Shown: positions 49,357 to 57,624 of the stretch, one piece after another
How positions within the stretch are numbered: position 1 is the first letter of the stretch
Layout: each line of letters opens with the position of its first letter
DNA from: Streptomyces sp. NRRL B-1140
Lineage (GTDB): Bacteria > Actinomycetota > Actinomycetes > Streptomycetales > Streptomycetaceae
NCBI RefSeq assembly: GCF_001280065.1
Contig: NZ_LGEA01000148.1
Coordinates: 124,001-188,000 of the forward strand
Direction of reading: 5' to 3'
DNA length: 64,000 nt
Made by a program: the position numbers and the translations under genes
The notes under the pieces: generated by a model
The model's database searches: none
What the model was told of the DNA's origin: nothing
The model's input: only the letters and a program-made list of their open reading frames with translations

Positions 49357-50715
49357 GTGTCCGTCCCCGCCGTGCCCGAAGGGCCCGCCGCCCCGCCCGG
49401 TCAGCCCAGGAAAGCCGCGACCGCCGCCTGGATCGGCAGCGCCCTGGAGTACTACGACTTCTTCATCTACGGCAGCGCCGCCGCGCTGATCTTCCCCGAG
49501 GTGTTCTTCGACGAGTCCGACCCGGCCACGGCGACCCTGCTGTCGCTCGCCACGTTCGGTGTCGCGTACGCGGCCCGCCCGCTGGGCGCGCTGGTGCTCG
49601 GGCACTTCGGCGACCGGGTCGGCCGTAAGAAGATCATGGTCTTCACGCTGATGCTGATGGGCCTGTCGACGTTCCTCATCGGCTGTCTGCCGACCCGCGA
49701 CCAGGTCGGCGCGCTCGCCCCGGCCCTGCTGGTGCTGTGCCGCGTGCTGCAGGGCATCTCCGCGGCGGGTGAGCAGGCCAGCGCCAACTCCATGACGCTG
49801 GAGCACGCGCCGCCGGGCCGGCGCGGCTTCTTCACCAGCTTCACCCTCAGCGGCACGCAGGGCGGCCAGCTGCTGGCCACGCTGGTCTTCATTCCCGTCG
49901 CGGCGCTGCCCGAGGACCAGCTGCTGTCGTGGGGCTGGCGACTGCCGTTCTGGCTGAGCGTCGCGGTCGCCGTCGTCGGCTACGTCATCCGCCGCAAGCT
50001 GGACGAGACGCCGGCCTTCGCCCGGCAGGCAGCGCGGGAGGGAGTCGTGAAGCTGCCCCTCGCCGTGCTGGCGCGCGAGCACTGGGCGGATGTGCTGCGG
50101 GTGATCGCGGGCGCGCTGATCGCCTCGGTCAGCACGATCTTCACGGTGTGGGCGCTGGCGTACGCCACGAGCGACGCGGTCGGCATGTCGCGTACGGCCA
50201 TGCTGTGGGTGAGCGCCCTGGCCAACGTCGTCGCGCTCGCCGCGATCCCGCTGTGGGCGACGCTGTCCGACCGGATCGGGCGCCGCCCGGTGTTCCTGAT
50301 CGGCGCGGCCGGCAGCGCGGTGACGATGTTCCTTTACCTGTGGGCTGTCTCCACCGGCTCCTACCCGCTCACTCTCCTGACGGGCGTCCTCTGCTTCGGC
50401 GTGGTCTACAGCGCCGCGAACGGCGTGTGGCCCGCCTTCTACGGCGAGATGTTCGCGACCCGTGTCCGGCTGTCCGGGGTGGCCATCGGCACCCAGATCG
50501 GTTTCGCGGCGGCCGGGTTCGCGGTGACGTTCGCGGCGCGGATCGCCGGGCCCGGGGGCGACGACTGGTCGGCGGTGGGGCTGTTCACCGCGGCGTTGTG
50601 CGTGCCGCCGGTGATCGCCGCGCTGTCGGCGCGGGAGACCCACCGGCTTCCTACGGAGTCGCTGGGGGAACGTCCCGGACTCGGGGATGTGCAGCGGGAC
50701 AAGGTGGCGGCCTGA
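49357..50715 (+). CDS. MFS transporter, MHS family (shikimate/quinate-type importer)
   Basis: A 452-residue, 12-helix symporter. MHS features: WIGSALEYYDFFIYGSAAAL, GHFGDRVGRKKIMVFTLMLM, CRVLQGISAAGEQASANSMT and DRIGRRPVFLIG. The family includes ShiA (shikimate) and related acid importers, and the adjacent quinate/shikimate genes and shared operator type support that substrate. GTG start with GGAGCCGCC before it. It is the only gene of its unit; a dispersed hairpin repeat follows its stop. Confidence 0.9.
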   Translation: MSVPAVPEGPAAPPGQPRKAATAAWIGSALEYYDFFIYGSAAALIFPEVFFDESDPATATLLSLATFGVAYAARPLGALVLGHFGDRVGRKKIMVFTLMLMGLSTFLIGCLPTRDQVGALAPALLVLCRVLQGISAAGEQASANSMTLEHAPPGRRGFFTSFTLSGTQGGQLLATLVFIPVAALPEDQLLSWGWRLPFWLSVAVAVVGYVIRRKLDETPAFARQAAREGVVKLPLAVLAREHWADVLRVIAGALIASVSTIFTVWALAYATSDAVGMSRTAMLWVSALANVVALAAIPLWATLSDRIGRRPVFLIGAAGSAVTMFLYLWAVSTGSYPLTLLTGVLCFGVVYSAANGVWPAFYGEMFATRVRLSGVAIGTQIGFAAAGFAVTFAARIAGPGGDDWSAVGLFTAALCVPPVIAALSARETHRLPTESLGERPGLGDVQRDKVAA

Positions 50716-50737
50716 GGGATCGGGCGGGTGTGTGGGG

Positions 50738-50772
50738 GGCTGGTCGCGCAGTTCCCCGCGCCGCTCAGGGGC
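50738..50772 (-). repeat. Streptomyces intergenic hairpin repeat, copy 2
   Basis: The reverse complement carries the same 25-base block as copy 1 (here 50738-50762, ending GGGGAACTGCGCGACCAGCC), preceded by GCCCCTGAGC, a decayed version of the hairpin. It lies between convergent genes (transporter and VOC protein). Confidence 0.7.
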
Positions 50773-50779
50773 CGCCTGT

Positions 50780-51190
50780 TCAGCCGTTGGACCATGCCCT
50801 GCGGCACAGGACCAGGCGGTAGCCGTCCGGATCCTGGATCGTGACTCCCCACTCGTTCCAGTAGGGGTTGGGTGACTCGACCCTTTTTCCGCCGTGCTGC
50901 TCCAGGCGGGCGACGAGGTCGTCCGGGACGGGGCCGTCCACGTAGACCACCAGCAGGTCCTCCTCCGTGGGGCGGGGCTCGACCGGGCGGGCGGGCTCGT
51001 GGACGAGTTCCAGGTGCCAGTCGGCGTCGGGCCAGCCGAGCATCAGCAGGTCGTGCTCGCCGGGTGCGTGGCCGCCCTCCGCCCGCCACAGCACACCGAG
51101 ACCCAGCCCTGTGCCCCAGAACCGCTCGGCCGCCGCGAGGTCCCTGGAGGGACGGGCGATACGGATGTGGCTGCGACCGTTCACGGGCAT
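50780..51190 (-). CDS. VOC family protein (glyoxalase/bleomycin-resistance fold)
   Basis: A 136-residue VOC protein with two beta-alpha-beta-beta-beta units: RSHIRIARPSRDLAAAERFW, GLGVLWRAEG and WHLELVHEPARPVEPRPTEE, then DDLVARLEQHGGKRV and the C-terminal TIQDPDGYRLVLCRR, which supplies the usual last metal region. Such proteins are lyases, dioxygenases or drug-binding proteins; which one is not clear. A Met start at 51190. Divergent from the serine hydrolase gene across 221 bases. Confidence 0.88.
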   Translation of the reverse strand: MPVNGRSHIRIARPSRDLAAAERFWGTGLGLGVLWRAEGGHAPGEHDLLMLGWPDADWHLELVHEPARPVEPRPTEEDLLVVYVDGPVPDDLVARLEQHGGKRVESPNPYWNEWGVTIQDPDGYRLVLCRRAWSNG

Positions 51191-51411
51191 GGCGACCTCT
51201 TCTCCTGGCGTCCTGGCCTCGGCGATGCCCCGAGCCTACGAACCCGGCCGCCGCCGGACCATCGGCCATCGGTCCTGCGTCCGGGGCCCTAAGGCCCCCG
51301 CTCGCGTGTTCCCCCCGCGGTCACGAACCGTTCCTGCACCACCATGGGGTCTGAGGCGGTCCGGGCGGGGTATGCCGGATCTCACCTCGACAGCGCGACG
51401 GGAGACGAGCC

Positions 51412-52671
51412 ATGGCACAGCTGCGACAAGAGGTCGATCCGGGTGAGGCGGGGCTGGATCCGCAAGTGCTGGACCGCCTGGACCGGACCTTCGCCCGGCT
51501 GGTCGACGAGGGGCGTCTGCCGGGATTCCTCGTGTCCGTCGCCCGGGCCGGACGCGTCGCCCACCTCACGGCCCACGGCCTGCGCGACATCGCGGCCGGG
51601 CTGCCGGTCGAGCCCGACACGCTGTGGCGGGTGTACTCCATGACGAAGCCGGTCACCGCGGTCGCCGCGCTGCTGCTGGTCGAGGAGGGCCGGCTCTCGC
51701 TGGACGACCCGGTCGCCGACCATCTGCCCGCCTTCGCCGAGCCGCGGGTCTACGTCGGCGGCAAAGGGGCGGACGTCGAGACCCGCCCGGCCGACGGACC
51801 GATCCTCGTCCGGCATCTGATGACCCACACCTCGGGTCTGACCTTCGGCTTCTACCACACCCACCCTGTCGATGCCCTGTACCGCGAGGCCGGCCTGGAG
51901 TCGTCGGTGGCGCCGGGTGCGGACCTGGCCGAGACCATCGAGGTGTACGCGAGTCTGCCGCTGCAGTTCGAGCCGGGCACCGAGTGGAACTACTCGGTGG
52001 CCAGCAACGTCCTGGGCCGGATCATCGAGGTCGTGTCCGGGCAGCCGCTCGACGTGTTCTGCGCCGAGCGCGTCTTCGGACCGCTCGGCATGACGGACGC
52101 GGGCTTCCACGTCACGGACGCACAGGCGCCCCGGCTGGCGGAGATGTACGGGGAGAAGGAGGGCGGCGGCATCGAGCCGATCCCGGGGCTGCCGCTGCGC
52201 GGCCGGCCGCGGTTCCTGTCGGGCAGCGGCGGCATGGTGTGCTCGGCCCACGACTACCACCGCTTCATGGAACTGCTGCGCCGCCGGGGCGAACTGGACG
52301 GGGTGCGGCTGCTCGAACCGGGGACCGTGGAGCTGATGACCCGCAACCACCTGCCCGGCGGCGCCGACCTGCGGGCCTTCGGCAGCCGCCCCGCCCACGA
52401 CGAGCCCGGCAACGAGGGGCTCGGCTTCGGCCTCAACTGCTCCGTGGTGATCGACCCGTCCCGCACCCTCGTCCCGTCCGGGCTCGGCGCCTTCGGCTGG
52501 AGCGGGGTGGCCACGACGACGTTCTGGGTCGATCCGGGCCGCGACCTGACGGTGCAGTTCATGACACAGGTGCGGCCCCGGACCTCCCACACGGTCTTCA
52601 AGGACCTCAAGCGGCTCATCCATGAGGCCCTGACGGACCGAAGGTCCGCTACCGGTTCACGCGCAGAGTGA
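51412..52671 (+). CDS. Serine hydrolase, beta-lactamase class C fold
   Basis: A 419-residue protein of the beta-lactamase/esterase group. The SxxK nucleophile motif YSMTKPVTAVAALLLVEEG and the Tyr motif WNYSVASNVLGRIIEV are present. There is no signal peptide, so it acts in the cytosol and is more likely an esterase or amidase (EstB-like) than a penicillin-resistance enzyme. ATG with GGGAG before it. Its stop region overlaps the end of the convergent saccharopine-dehydrogenase-like gene by 23 bases. The gap 51191-51411 shows a weak 6-bp hairpin (51283-51298) and no gene. Confidence 0.88.
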   Translation: MAQLRQEVDPGEAGLDPQVLDRLDRTFARLVDEGRLPGFLVSVARAGRVAHLTAHGLRDIAAGLPVEPDTLWRVYSMTKPVTAVAALLLVEEGRLSLDDPVADHLPAFAEPRVYVGGKGADVETRPADGPILVRHLMTHTSGLTFGFYHTHPVDALYREAGLESSVAPGADLAETIEVYASLPLQFEPGTEWNYSVASNVLGRIIEVVSGQPLDVFCAERVFGPLGMTDAGFHVTDAQAPRLAEMYGEKEGGGIEPIPGLPLRGRPRFLSGSGGMVCSAHDYHRFMELLRRRGELDGVRLLEPGTVELMTRNHLPGGADLRAFGSRPAHDEPGNEGLGFGLNCSVVIDPSRTLVPSGLGAFGWSGVATTTFWVDPGRDLTVQFMTQVRPRTSHTVFKDLKRLIHEALTDRRSATGSRAE

Positions 52672-53806
52672 ACTCCACTTTCTCCTGAGCGAGTTCACGC
52701 AGCCACTGCTCGGACCGGGCAGCCGTCCCCGCGGCGCGGTTCAGGCCGGGCGGCAGGGAGCCGTTCAGGACGTGACGGACACCGAGGGCGAGGGTCCGTG
52801 AGACACAGCGGGCCATCGCGCTCTCCTCTGCGTCGCCCACCAGGTCGAGGAGGTAACCGCCCTGCCACGTGCGCCCCGACTCGGCGCGCACGTCCAGCGA
52901 CACGGCCAGGACCACCCGGTCACGGTCGTCGTCCCCGGTGGGATACGCGGCTGCCAACTCCCGGGCCAGCGCGGCGATCCGGGCGTCGTCGCCGGTCCTC
53001 AGCTCCTCGAAGACGCCGTCCCAGGCGCGCAGCCAGCCCTCCAGCCGCAGGGTGCCGCGGACGAACGTGTGCGGCGTCCAGGCGTCCGGCAGCCCGTACT
53101 GCGCGACGAAGGGGACGCTGTCGCGGTTGGGGTAGACCTCGAAGGTCTCCCCGTCGACGACATGCCGCCGGGTCGCCTCCCAGGGCCGCTCCGCGACGGC
53201 CTCCACACCACCCTCGAGGTAACGGGCCGGGGAGCGCAGGGCGTTCAGGACACCCGCGGGAGCCCAGCTGAAACGGTACGTGAAGTCGTTCGGGACGGCG
53301 GGGACACCGCCGCAGTACGACGTGAAGGTGTAAGACGCCGGCGTCCCGTCGCCGATCGCCTCCCGGGCCCGGGCCACCAGGGCGTGGGCGAACAGGTGGT
53401 CGATGCCCGGGTCCAGTCCGGCCTCGGTGAGGACGACGAGGCCGGCCTTCCGGGCGGCGGGCACCTGTTCCAGCACCGCCTCCGAGACATAGCTGGAGCA
53501 CGCGAAGTGCACGCCCTGCCGTACGCACTCGGCGAGGAGCGGAGCGTGCTCCGTCGCCGGCAGCATCGACACGACGACGTCGCCCGGGGCGAGTTCGGCG
53601 GCGAGCCCGGACAGCGTGTACGCGCGGGGCTCGGCCCGGCCGGCGAGACCCAGCCTGCCGAGGGCGTCGGCGGCGCGGCTCTCGGTGCGGTGCCAGAGCC
53701 GTACCCGCCCGGCGGTACCGCACAGCGCGGCGAGACCGCTGCCCGTGGACAGGCCGGCGCCTATCCAGTGGACGGTGCCGCTCGCCGGTGCCGGTTCAGT
53801 GGTCAA
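52649..53806 (-). CDS. Saccharopine dehydrogenase-like protein (glutamate-forming type)
   Basis: A 385-residue protein of the saccharopine dehydrogenase NAD(P)-binding family. It shows the Rossmann start TVHWIGAGLSTGSGLAAL, VVSMLPATEHAPLLAECVRQ, the signature ASYTFTSYCGGVPAVPND and TEAGLDPGIDHLFAH. The last two match the LYS9-type enzyme that yields glutamate and aminoadipate semialdehyde from saccharopine. I chose TTG 53806, which overlaps the end of the upstream gene by 11 bases and has GGGGGAG just before; an ATG 42 bases further up lies inside the other gene. It forms a coupled pair with the lysine-forming type gene. Confidence 0.85.
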   Translation of the reverse strand: MTTEPAPASGTVHWIGAGLSTGSGLAALCGTAGRVRLWHRTESRAADALGRLGLAGRAEPRAYTLSGLAAELAPGDVVVSMLPATEHAPLLAECVRQGVHFACSSYVSEAVLEQVPAARKAGLVVLTEAGLDPGIDHLFAHALVARAREAIGDGTPASYTFTSYCGGVPAVPNDFTYRFSWAPAGVLNALRSPARYLEGGVEAVAERPWEATRRHVVDGETFEVYPNRDSVPFVAQYGLPDAWTPHTFVRGTLRLEGWLRAWDGVFEELRTGDDARIAALARELAAAYPTGDDDRDRVVLAVSLDVRAESGRTWQGGYLLDLVGDAEESAMARCVSRTLALGVRHVLNGSLPPGLNRAAGTAARSEQWLRELAQEKVEFTLRVNR

Positions 53807-54857
53807 GGGACTCCCCCTTGTCGAGGCCGTGGGCGCGGGACGCGGCACGGAACCGGTCCAGGCAGCGCCCCCAGGCCCCGGACACGCCGAAGTCGAGCAG
53901 GTGGGGTACCAGGGCGGCCGAGAAGTCGGTGCTGGACTCCAGCGGCAGCAGGGAGGGCAGGTTGTCGATGGCGATCAGGTCGAGCGGGGGATCGTCACGC
54001 AACCGGCGTACCGGATCCTCCCAGGAGGTGGTGTCGTCGTACACCGGCAGGACGTTGAGCGGGGATCCGACGTCGCAGGTGACGTCGCACAGGGTGCGCA
54101 GGCGGCGGTCGGGGGCGTCGAGGTCCTGTGGGCGCAGGAAGGGCGGGACGGGGGTGGTGGCGAGCACCGCGTTGACCATCACGTCGTGCCGCAGCAGGGC
54201 GGCGCGGTCGAGGTCGCGGGTTTCGGCGAGGTCCCAGCAGGTCGGGTCGGCGCCGGCGGTGGCGAAGGCCGTGCGGGCTCCTCGGCCGCTGCGGCCGAGA
54301 GCGCCGATGACGAGGCCGGTGAACGCGGCGTCGGCCGCGTCCGGCTTCAGTGTCTCGTCCAGGTCTTCCTTGGTGGTCGGGGTCAGCGGTGCGTGCAGCC
54401 GGCCGCGGTGGCGGAGCACGGCGAGGGCGGCGCCCAGATAGCCGGCCCAGAAACCGAAGGCCGCGAGGCGCCGCCCGGCGTCGTCCACCAGGTACTCCAG
54501 GTCGAACAGCGCCCCGCCCCCGGCGGCGAACCGGCCCAGCAGGTCCGCCGCGCCCGGCTGGCCCTTGTAGGCGTGGCCGAAGAAGATGTGCCGGTGCGTC
54601 AGTTCGACCGGATCGCCGGGCAGTTCCTTCAGGCCGAGCACGACGGCGTCCCGCGGCGCCGCGGCCCAGGAACCCGCGGGCGCGACCCGGCAGCCGGCCG
54701 CCTCGTACTCCTCGATCGGGAAGACCCGCTGCGGGGACTCCTCGACGGTCAGTTCCACTCCGTGCCCGACGAGCCGCCGGGCGTCGTCGGGCACGATCGG
54801 AGTGCGTCGCTCGGTCGTGCGGGCCTCGTGGCGCAGCCACAGATGGAGCTCGGTCAT
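53796..54857 (-). CDS. Saccharopine dehydrogenase-like protein (lysine-forming type)
   Basis: A 353-residue protein related to LYS1-type saccharopine dehydrogenase and alanine dehydrogenase. Seen: LWLRHEARTTERRTPIVPDD, LTVEESPQRVFPIEEYEAAG, HRHIFFGHAYKGQPGAADLL, FDLEYLVDDAGRRLAAFGFW and LRTLCDVTCDVGSPLNVLPV. The E-R-R and FGH-x-YKGQ segments are hallmarks of LYS1. With the neighbouring LYS9-like gene this is both halves of the saccharopine route, which normally joins or splits lysine and 2-oxoglutarate in fungi and animals. ATG with GGAGG in front. Its use here (lysine breakdown or biosynthesis of a lysine-derived product) is unknown. Confidence 0.85.
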   Translation of the reverse strand: MTELHLWLRHEARTTERRTPIVPDDARRLVGHGVELTVEESPQRVFPIEEYEAAGCRVAPAGSWAAAPRDAVVLGLKELPGDPVELTHRHIFFGHAYKGQPGAADLLGRFAAGGGALFDLEYLVDDAGRRLAAFGFWAGYLGAALAVLRHRGRLHAPLTPTTKEDLDETLKPDAADAAFTGLVIGALGRSGRGARTAFATAGADPTCWDLAETRDLDRAALLRHDVMVNAVLATTPVPPFLRPQDLDAPDRRLRTLCDVTCDVGSPLNVLPVYDDTTSWEDPVRRLRDDPPLDLIAIDNLPSLLPLESSTDFSAALVPHLLDFGVSGAWGRCLDRFRAASRAHGLDKGESLDH

Positions 54858-54880
54858 ACCAGGTGGGCCTCCGGCGTGAG

Positions 54881-54904
54881 GCGTCGGCCGCCGAGGGCCG
54901 ACGC
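54881..54904. terminator. Hairpin between ribA-like and saccharopine genes
   Basis: GCGTCGGCC, six bases, GGCCGACGC: a perfect 9-bp stem about 98 bases after the GTP cyclohydrolase stop and 24 bases before the saccharopine dehydrogenase start. It probably separates the two left-running units. The remaining gap bases 54905-55001 show no gene. Confidence 0.5.
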
Positions 54905-55001
54905 TTCTGGGGCGGACGTCCACGAAGCGTACGCGGCCCGCCTCCGGGTCGCGTACGGATCCGCCCAGGTCACGTCAGGGAACCGGAACCGGCCGTAGCG
55001 G

Positions 55002-55661
55002 TCAGGAGGAGCTGACCACCGCGTCCAGGTGGGGCAGGTGATGGTCCAGGCGCTCCCGCTTGGTGCGCAGATAGGTGATGTTGTTCTCGCACGGCGGTAT
55101 GAGCAGCGGCACCTGCTCGGCGACGGTGATGCCGTGGTCCACCAGCGCCTCGCGCTTGCGCGGGTTGTTCGACATCAGGCGCACGGACCGCACACCCAGG
55201 TCCTCCAGGATCCGTGCGGCGACACCGTAGTCGCGGGCGTCCACGGGCAGGCCGAGGGCGAGATTGGCCTCGACCGTGTCCAGGCCCTCCGCCTGCAGGG
55301 CCATCGCGCGCAGCTTGCCGAGCAGGCCGATGCCACGGCCTTCGTGCCCTCTGAGGTAGACCACGACACCGGCGCCCTCGGCGACGACCGCGCGCAGGGC
55401 CGCGTCGAGCTGGTCGCCGCACTCGCAGTGCTGGGAACCGAAGGCGTCGCCGGTGAGGCACTCCGAGTGCAGCCGGATGAGGACGTCGTCCGAGCCGATC
55501 TCGCCGTAGACCAGCGCGACCTGTTCGTCACCGCGGTCGTGGTCCATGTAGCCGATCGCCTGGAATTTCCCGTACACGGTGGGCAAGGGGGCATTCACGA
55601 CGCGTTCCACGCCGGTCCGCTGGGGTGCCTTCTTGCCGAGTACGCCAATGTTGTCTGTCAT
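55002..55661 (-). CDS. ribA: GTP cyclohydrolase II paralogue with Met120
   Basis: A 219-residue GTP cyclohydrolase II without a fused RibB domain. Zinc cysteines are C68, C79 and C81 (SECLTGDAFGSQHCECGD), followed by YLRGHEGRGIGLLGKLRAMA and SNNPRKREAL. Residue 120 is Met (LRAMALQ) where ordinary RibA has the catalytic-site Tyr (RAYALQ). From memory, S. coelicolor SCO6655 has the same Met120 and stops at the formylaminopyrimidine nucleotide instead of removing formate. So this copy is probably not for riboflavin. ATG at 55661. Divergent from the creatininase-fold gene with only 41 bases between starts. Confidence 0.93.
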   Translation of the reverse strand: MTDNIGVLGKKAPQRTGVERVVNAPLPTVYGKFQAIGYMDHDRGDEQVALVYGEIGSDDVLIRLHSECLTGDAFGSQHCECGDQLDAALRAVVAEGAGVVVYLRGHEGRGIGLLGKLRAMALQAEGLDTVEANLALGLPVDARDYGVAARILEDLGVRSVRLMSNNPRKREALVDHGITVAEQVPLLIPPCENNITYLRTKRERLDHHLPHLDAVVSSS

Positions 55662-55702
55662 GATTCTCGAGTTCCTAAGCAGAGACGAAAGGCCGTGACG
55701 AT

Positions 55703-56431
55703 ATGAGTGATCTGGTGCCGGCGGACACCACGGAAGACGTACGGACGCGAGCTGCCGGCGTCTCACGGCAGGTCGCGGTGCTTCCCGTGGGGAGCTTCGA
55801 ACAGCACGGCGCGTATCTTCCGTTGGCTACCGACACACTCGTCGCCTGTGCCGTCGCGCGGGAGATAGCCGGCGCGTATCCGGTGCACCTCCTTCCTCCG
55901 GTGACGATCTCGTGCTCGCACGAGCACGCGGCCTGGCCGGGGACCGTCAGCATCTCCTCGGTGACCCTTCATGCGGTGGTACGGGACATTGCGGCTTCGC
56001 TGCGCCGGTCCGGTGTCGACGCCCTGGTGGTGGTCAACGGGCACGGGGGCAACTACGTGCTGGGCAACGTGGTTCAGGAATCCTCCGCCCGCGGCGAGCG
56101 GATGGCGCTCTTCCCGGCCGCGGAGGACTGGGAGGCGGCGCGCGAGCGGGCGGGTGTGGTCACCTCGCTGCTCACCGACATGCACGCGGGGGAAATCGAG
56201 ACCTCCATCCTTCTGCACGCTCATCCCGAAATGCTCCGACCCGGTTATGAGACTTCCGATTTCGTCGCTGACGACCGGCGTCATCTGCTCACCCTCGGCA
56301 TGGCCGGTTATACCGATTCCGGTGTCATCGGCCGTCCTTCGCTGGGTTCGGCGGAAAAGGGGAAGCAACTGCTGGCGAGCCTGGCGGATTCCTTCGGGGC
56401 GTATTTCTCGATGCTGACCTCCGACGCGTAG
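55703..56431 (+). CDS. Creatininase family amidohydrolase
   Basis: A 242-residue creatininase-fold metal hydrolase. Metal and active-site motifs: VGSFEQHGAYLPLATDT (Glu, His, Asp), SCSHEHAAWPGT, VVNGHGGNYVLGN and TDMHAGEIETS. Family members split amide bonds in creatinine, mycofactocin precursor (MftE) and, in archaeal riboflavin/F420 synthesis, the N-formyl group of the FAPy nucleotide (ArfB). Next to a cyclohydrolase expected to make that compound, deformylation is the likely job. The last third uses more A/T-ending codons than its neighbours. Its final 124 bases lie opposite the end of the next gene. Confidence 0.9.
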   Translation: MSDLVPADTTEDVRTRAAGVSRQVAVLPVGSFEQHGAYLPLATDTLVACAVAREIAGAYPVHLLPPVTISCSHEHAAWPGTVSISSVTLHAVVRDIAASLRRSGVDALVVVNGHGGNYVLGNVVQESSARGERMALFPAAEDWEAARERAGVVTSLLTDMHAGEIETSILLHAHPEMLRPGYETSDFVADDRRHLLTLGMAGYTDSGVIGRPSLGSAEKGKQLLASLADSFGAYFSMLTSDA

Positions 56432-57624
56432 TCCCCCTGGGGCGCCGGGGCCCCGGGGGTCGCGCGGGGCCCGGCCCGCAGGCCCGCGTACCAGCGGGCG
56501 ACGAGCACGATCAGGCCGGGCAGGCTCGCCACGAGGCTGAGGACGCCGTAGACGACCGCGACGGCGAGCCCCCGGCCCGCGCCCAGGCCCGCGGCCCCGA
56601 ACGCCCAGGCGGTGACGCCCTCCCTGGGTCCCCAGCCGCCGACGTTCAGCGGCAGGCCCATCGCCAGCAGGGCGAGGACGGCGAGGGGCAGCAGGACGGC
56701 CACGGAGGCGGCGGTCCCGGCGACCCGGGCGGCGAGGACGAACATCGCGACGTAACCTGCCAGCACGACCACTGAGGAGACAACCACTCCGGGCCCGTTC
56801 CGTCGCGACAGCAGCCCCTCGCGGGCCTCGGCGAGGAACGCGCGCAGCTTACGGCCGCGGGGCGAGGGTGCCGCGCGGTTCATGCGCAGGGCGAGAACGA
56901 CGGCGAGCGCACCCAGGGCGGTCAGGGCCGCGAGCGGGGCGATGTTCCGGGCCTGGGTCAGCACCGGGGACGGCATGGTCAGCAGGACGACGGCCCCGGC
57001 GGCGAACAACGCGAGCTGCCCGGCGGTCCGTTCGAGGACGACGGCCTTCACGCCCCGCCGCAGGTTGCCCTCGCTCTGCCCGTGCCGCACGGCCCGGTGC
57101 ACGTCGCCGAGGACACCGCCGGGCAGGGCCGCGTTCAGGAACAGGGCCCGGTAGTAGTCGGCGACGGCAGGCCCGAACGGCAGCCGGATCCTGAGCCCCC
57201 GGGCCACGATCGCCCACCGCCACGCGCTGCACACGGTGGTGACGAGCCCGATGCCGAGCGCGAGCAGCAGCGACATCCCGTCGATCCGTCGCAGCCCGTC
57301 CAGGAAGACGCCGGTACCGAGGCGCCAGAACAGCACGCCGAGGATGGCGATTCCGGCGAACGTGCCCAGGTGCGTGCGGACCTTGGGGGAGCCGAGACGG
57401 GCCAGGGCCGTACGGACACGGTTCGCCGGGGCTTCGGCCGTCCGCGTGGGGCCGGACGGGGCCGAGGCGGCGGGCTCGCTGCTGTCGCCCACGGCCGGAC
57501 ACGGCAGGGCCGCGTCCACCGGGCCGGAGGGCGCCGGCACACGGGTGCCGCCGGTGGTCGCCTGCGGCCGGGTGCGCTCGGTGAGCGTGGTGGGCGGGCG
57601 CGTTCCCGTCGCCTGCGGGCTCAT
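56308..57624 (-). CDS. LPG_synthase_TM / YbhN-type integral membrane protein (flippase-like)
   Basis: A 438-residue membrane protein. The N-terminal 85 residues are Pro/Thr-rich and disordered. The core (about 85-395) has about eight hydrophobic segments with family landmarks ALFLNAALPGGVLGDVHRAV, LERTAGQLALFAAGAVVLL and LPLNVGGWGPREGVTAWAFG. This is the membrane part of lysyl-phosphatidylglycerol synthase-type proteins, which move or hold lipid-linked substrates. The last 42 residues are read antisense to the creatininase gene (124-base overlap, stop TAA at 56308) and look unlike the family, probably a stop-codon runaway. Its ATG overlaps the methyltransferase stop by 4 bases. Confidence 0.85.
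   Translation of the reverse strand: MSPQATGTRPPTTLTERTRPQATTGGTRVPAPSGPVDAALPCPAVGDSSEPAASAPSGPTRTAEAPANRVRTALARLGSPKVRTHLGTFAGIAILGVLFWRLGTGVFLDGLRRIDGMSLLLALGIGLVTTVCSAWRWAIVARGLRIRLPFGPAVADYYRALFLNAALPGGVLGDVHRAVRHGQSEGNLRRGVKAVVLERTAGQLALFAAGAVVLLTMPSPVLTQARNIAPLAALTALGALAVVLALRMNRAAPSPRGRKLRAFLAEAREGLLSRRNGPGVVVSSVVVLAGYVAMFVLAARVAGTAASVAVLLPLAVLALLAMGLPLNVGGWGPREGVTAWAFGAAGLGAGRGLAVAVVYGVLSLVASLPGLIVLVARWYAGLRAGPRATPGAPAPQGDYASEVSIEKYAPKESARLASSCFPFSAEPSEGRPMTPESV

Noticed and set aside
51283..51298. GGGGCC-CTAA-GGCCCC hairpin between the VOC and serine hydrolase genes
   Set aside because: Only 6 bp and placed between divergent starts, where a terminator is not expected; probably chance in GC-rich DNA.
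53807..53848. Longer N-terminus for the LYS9-like gene from an ATG at 53848
   Set aside because: It would lie inside the upstream gene, and the added residues are Pro/Ser/Thr-rich and outside the conserved Rossmann start; TTG 53806 with GGGGGAG fits better.
45692..55661. Genomic island between the pentose phosphate operon and the cyclohydrolase locus
   Set aside because: No integrase, tRNA, direct repeats or compositional shift is visible; absence from other species cannot be judged from this sequence alone.
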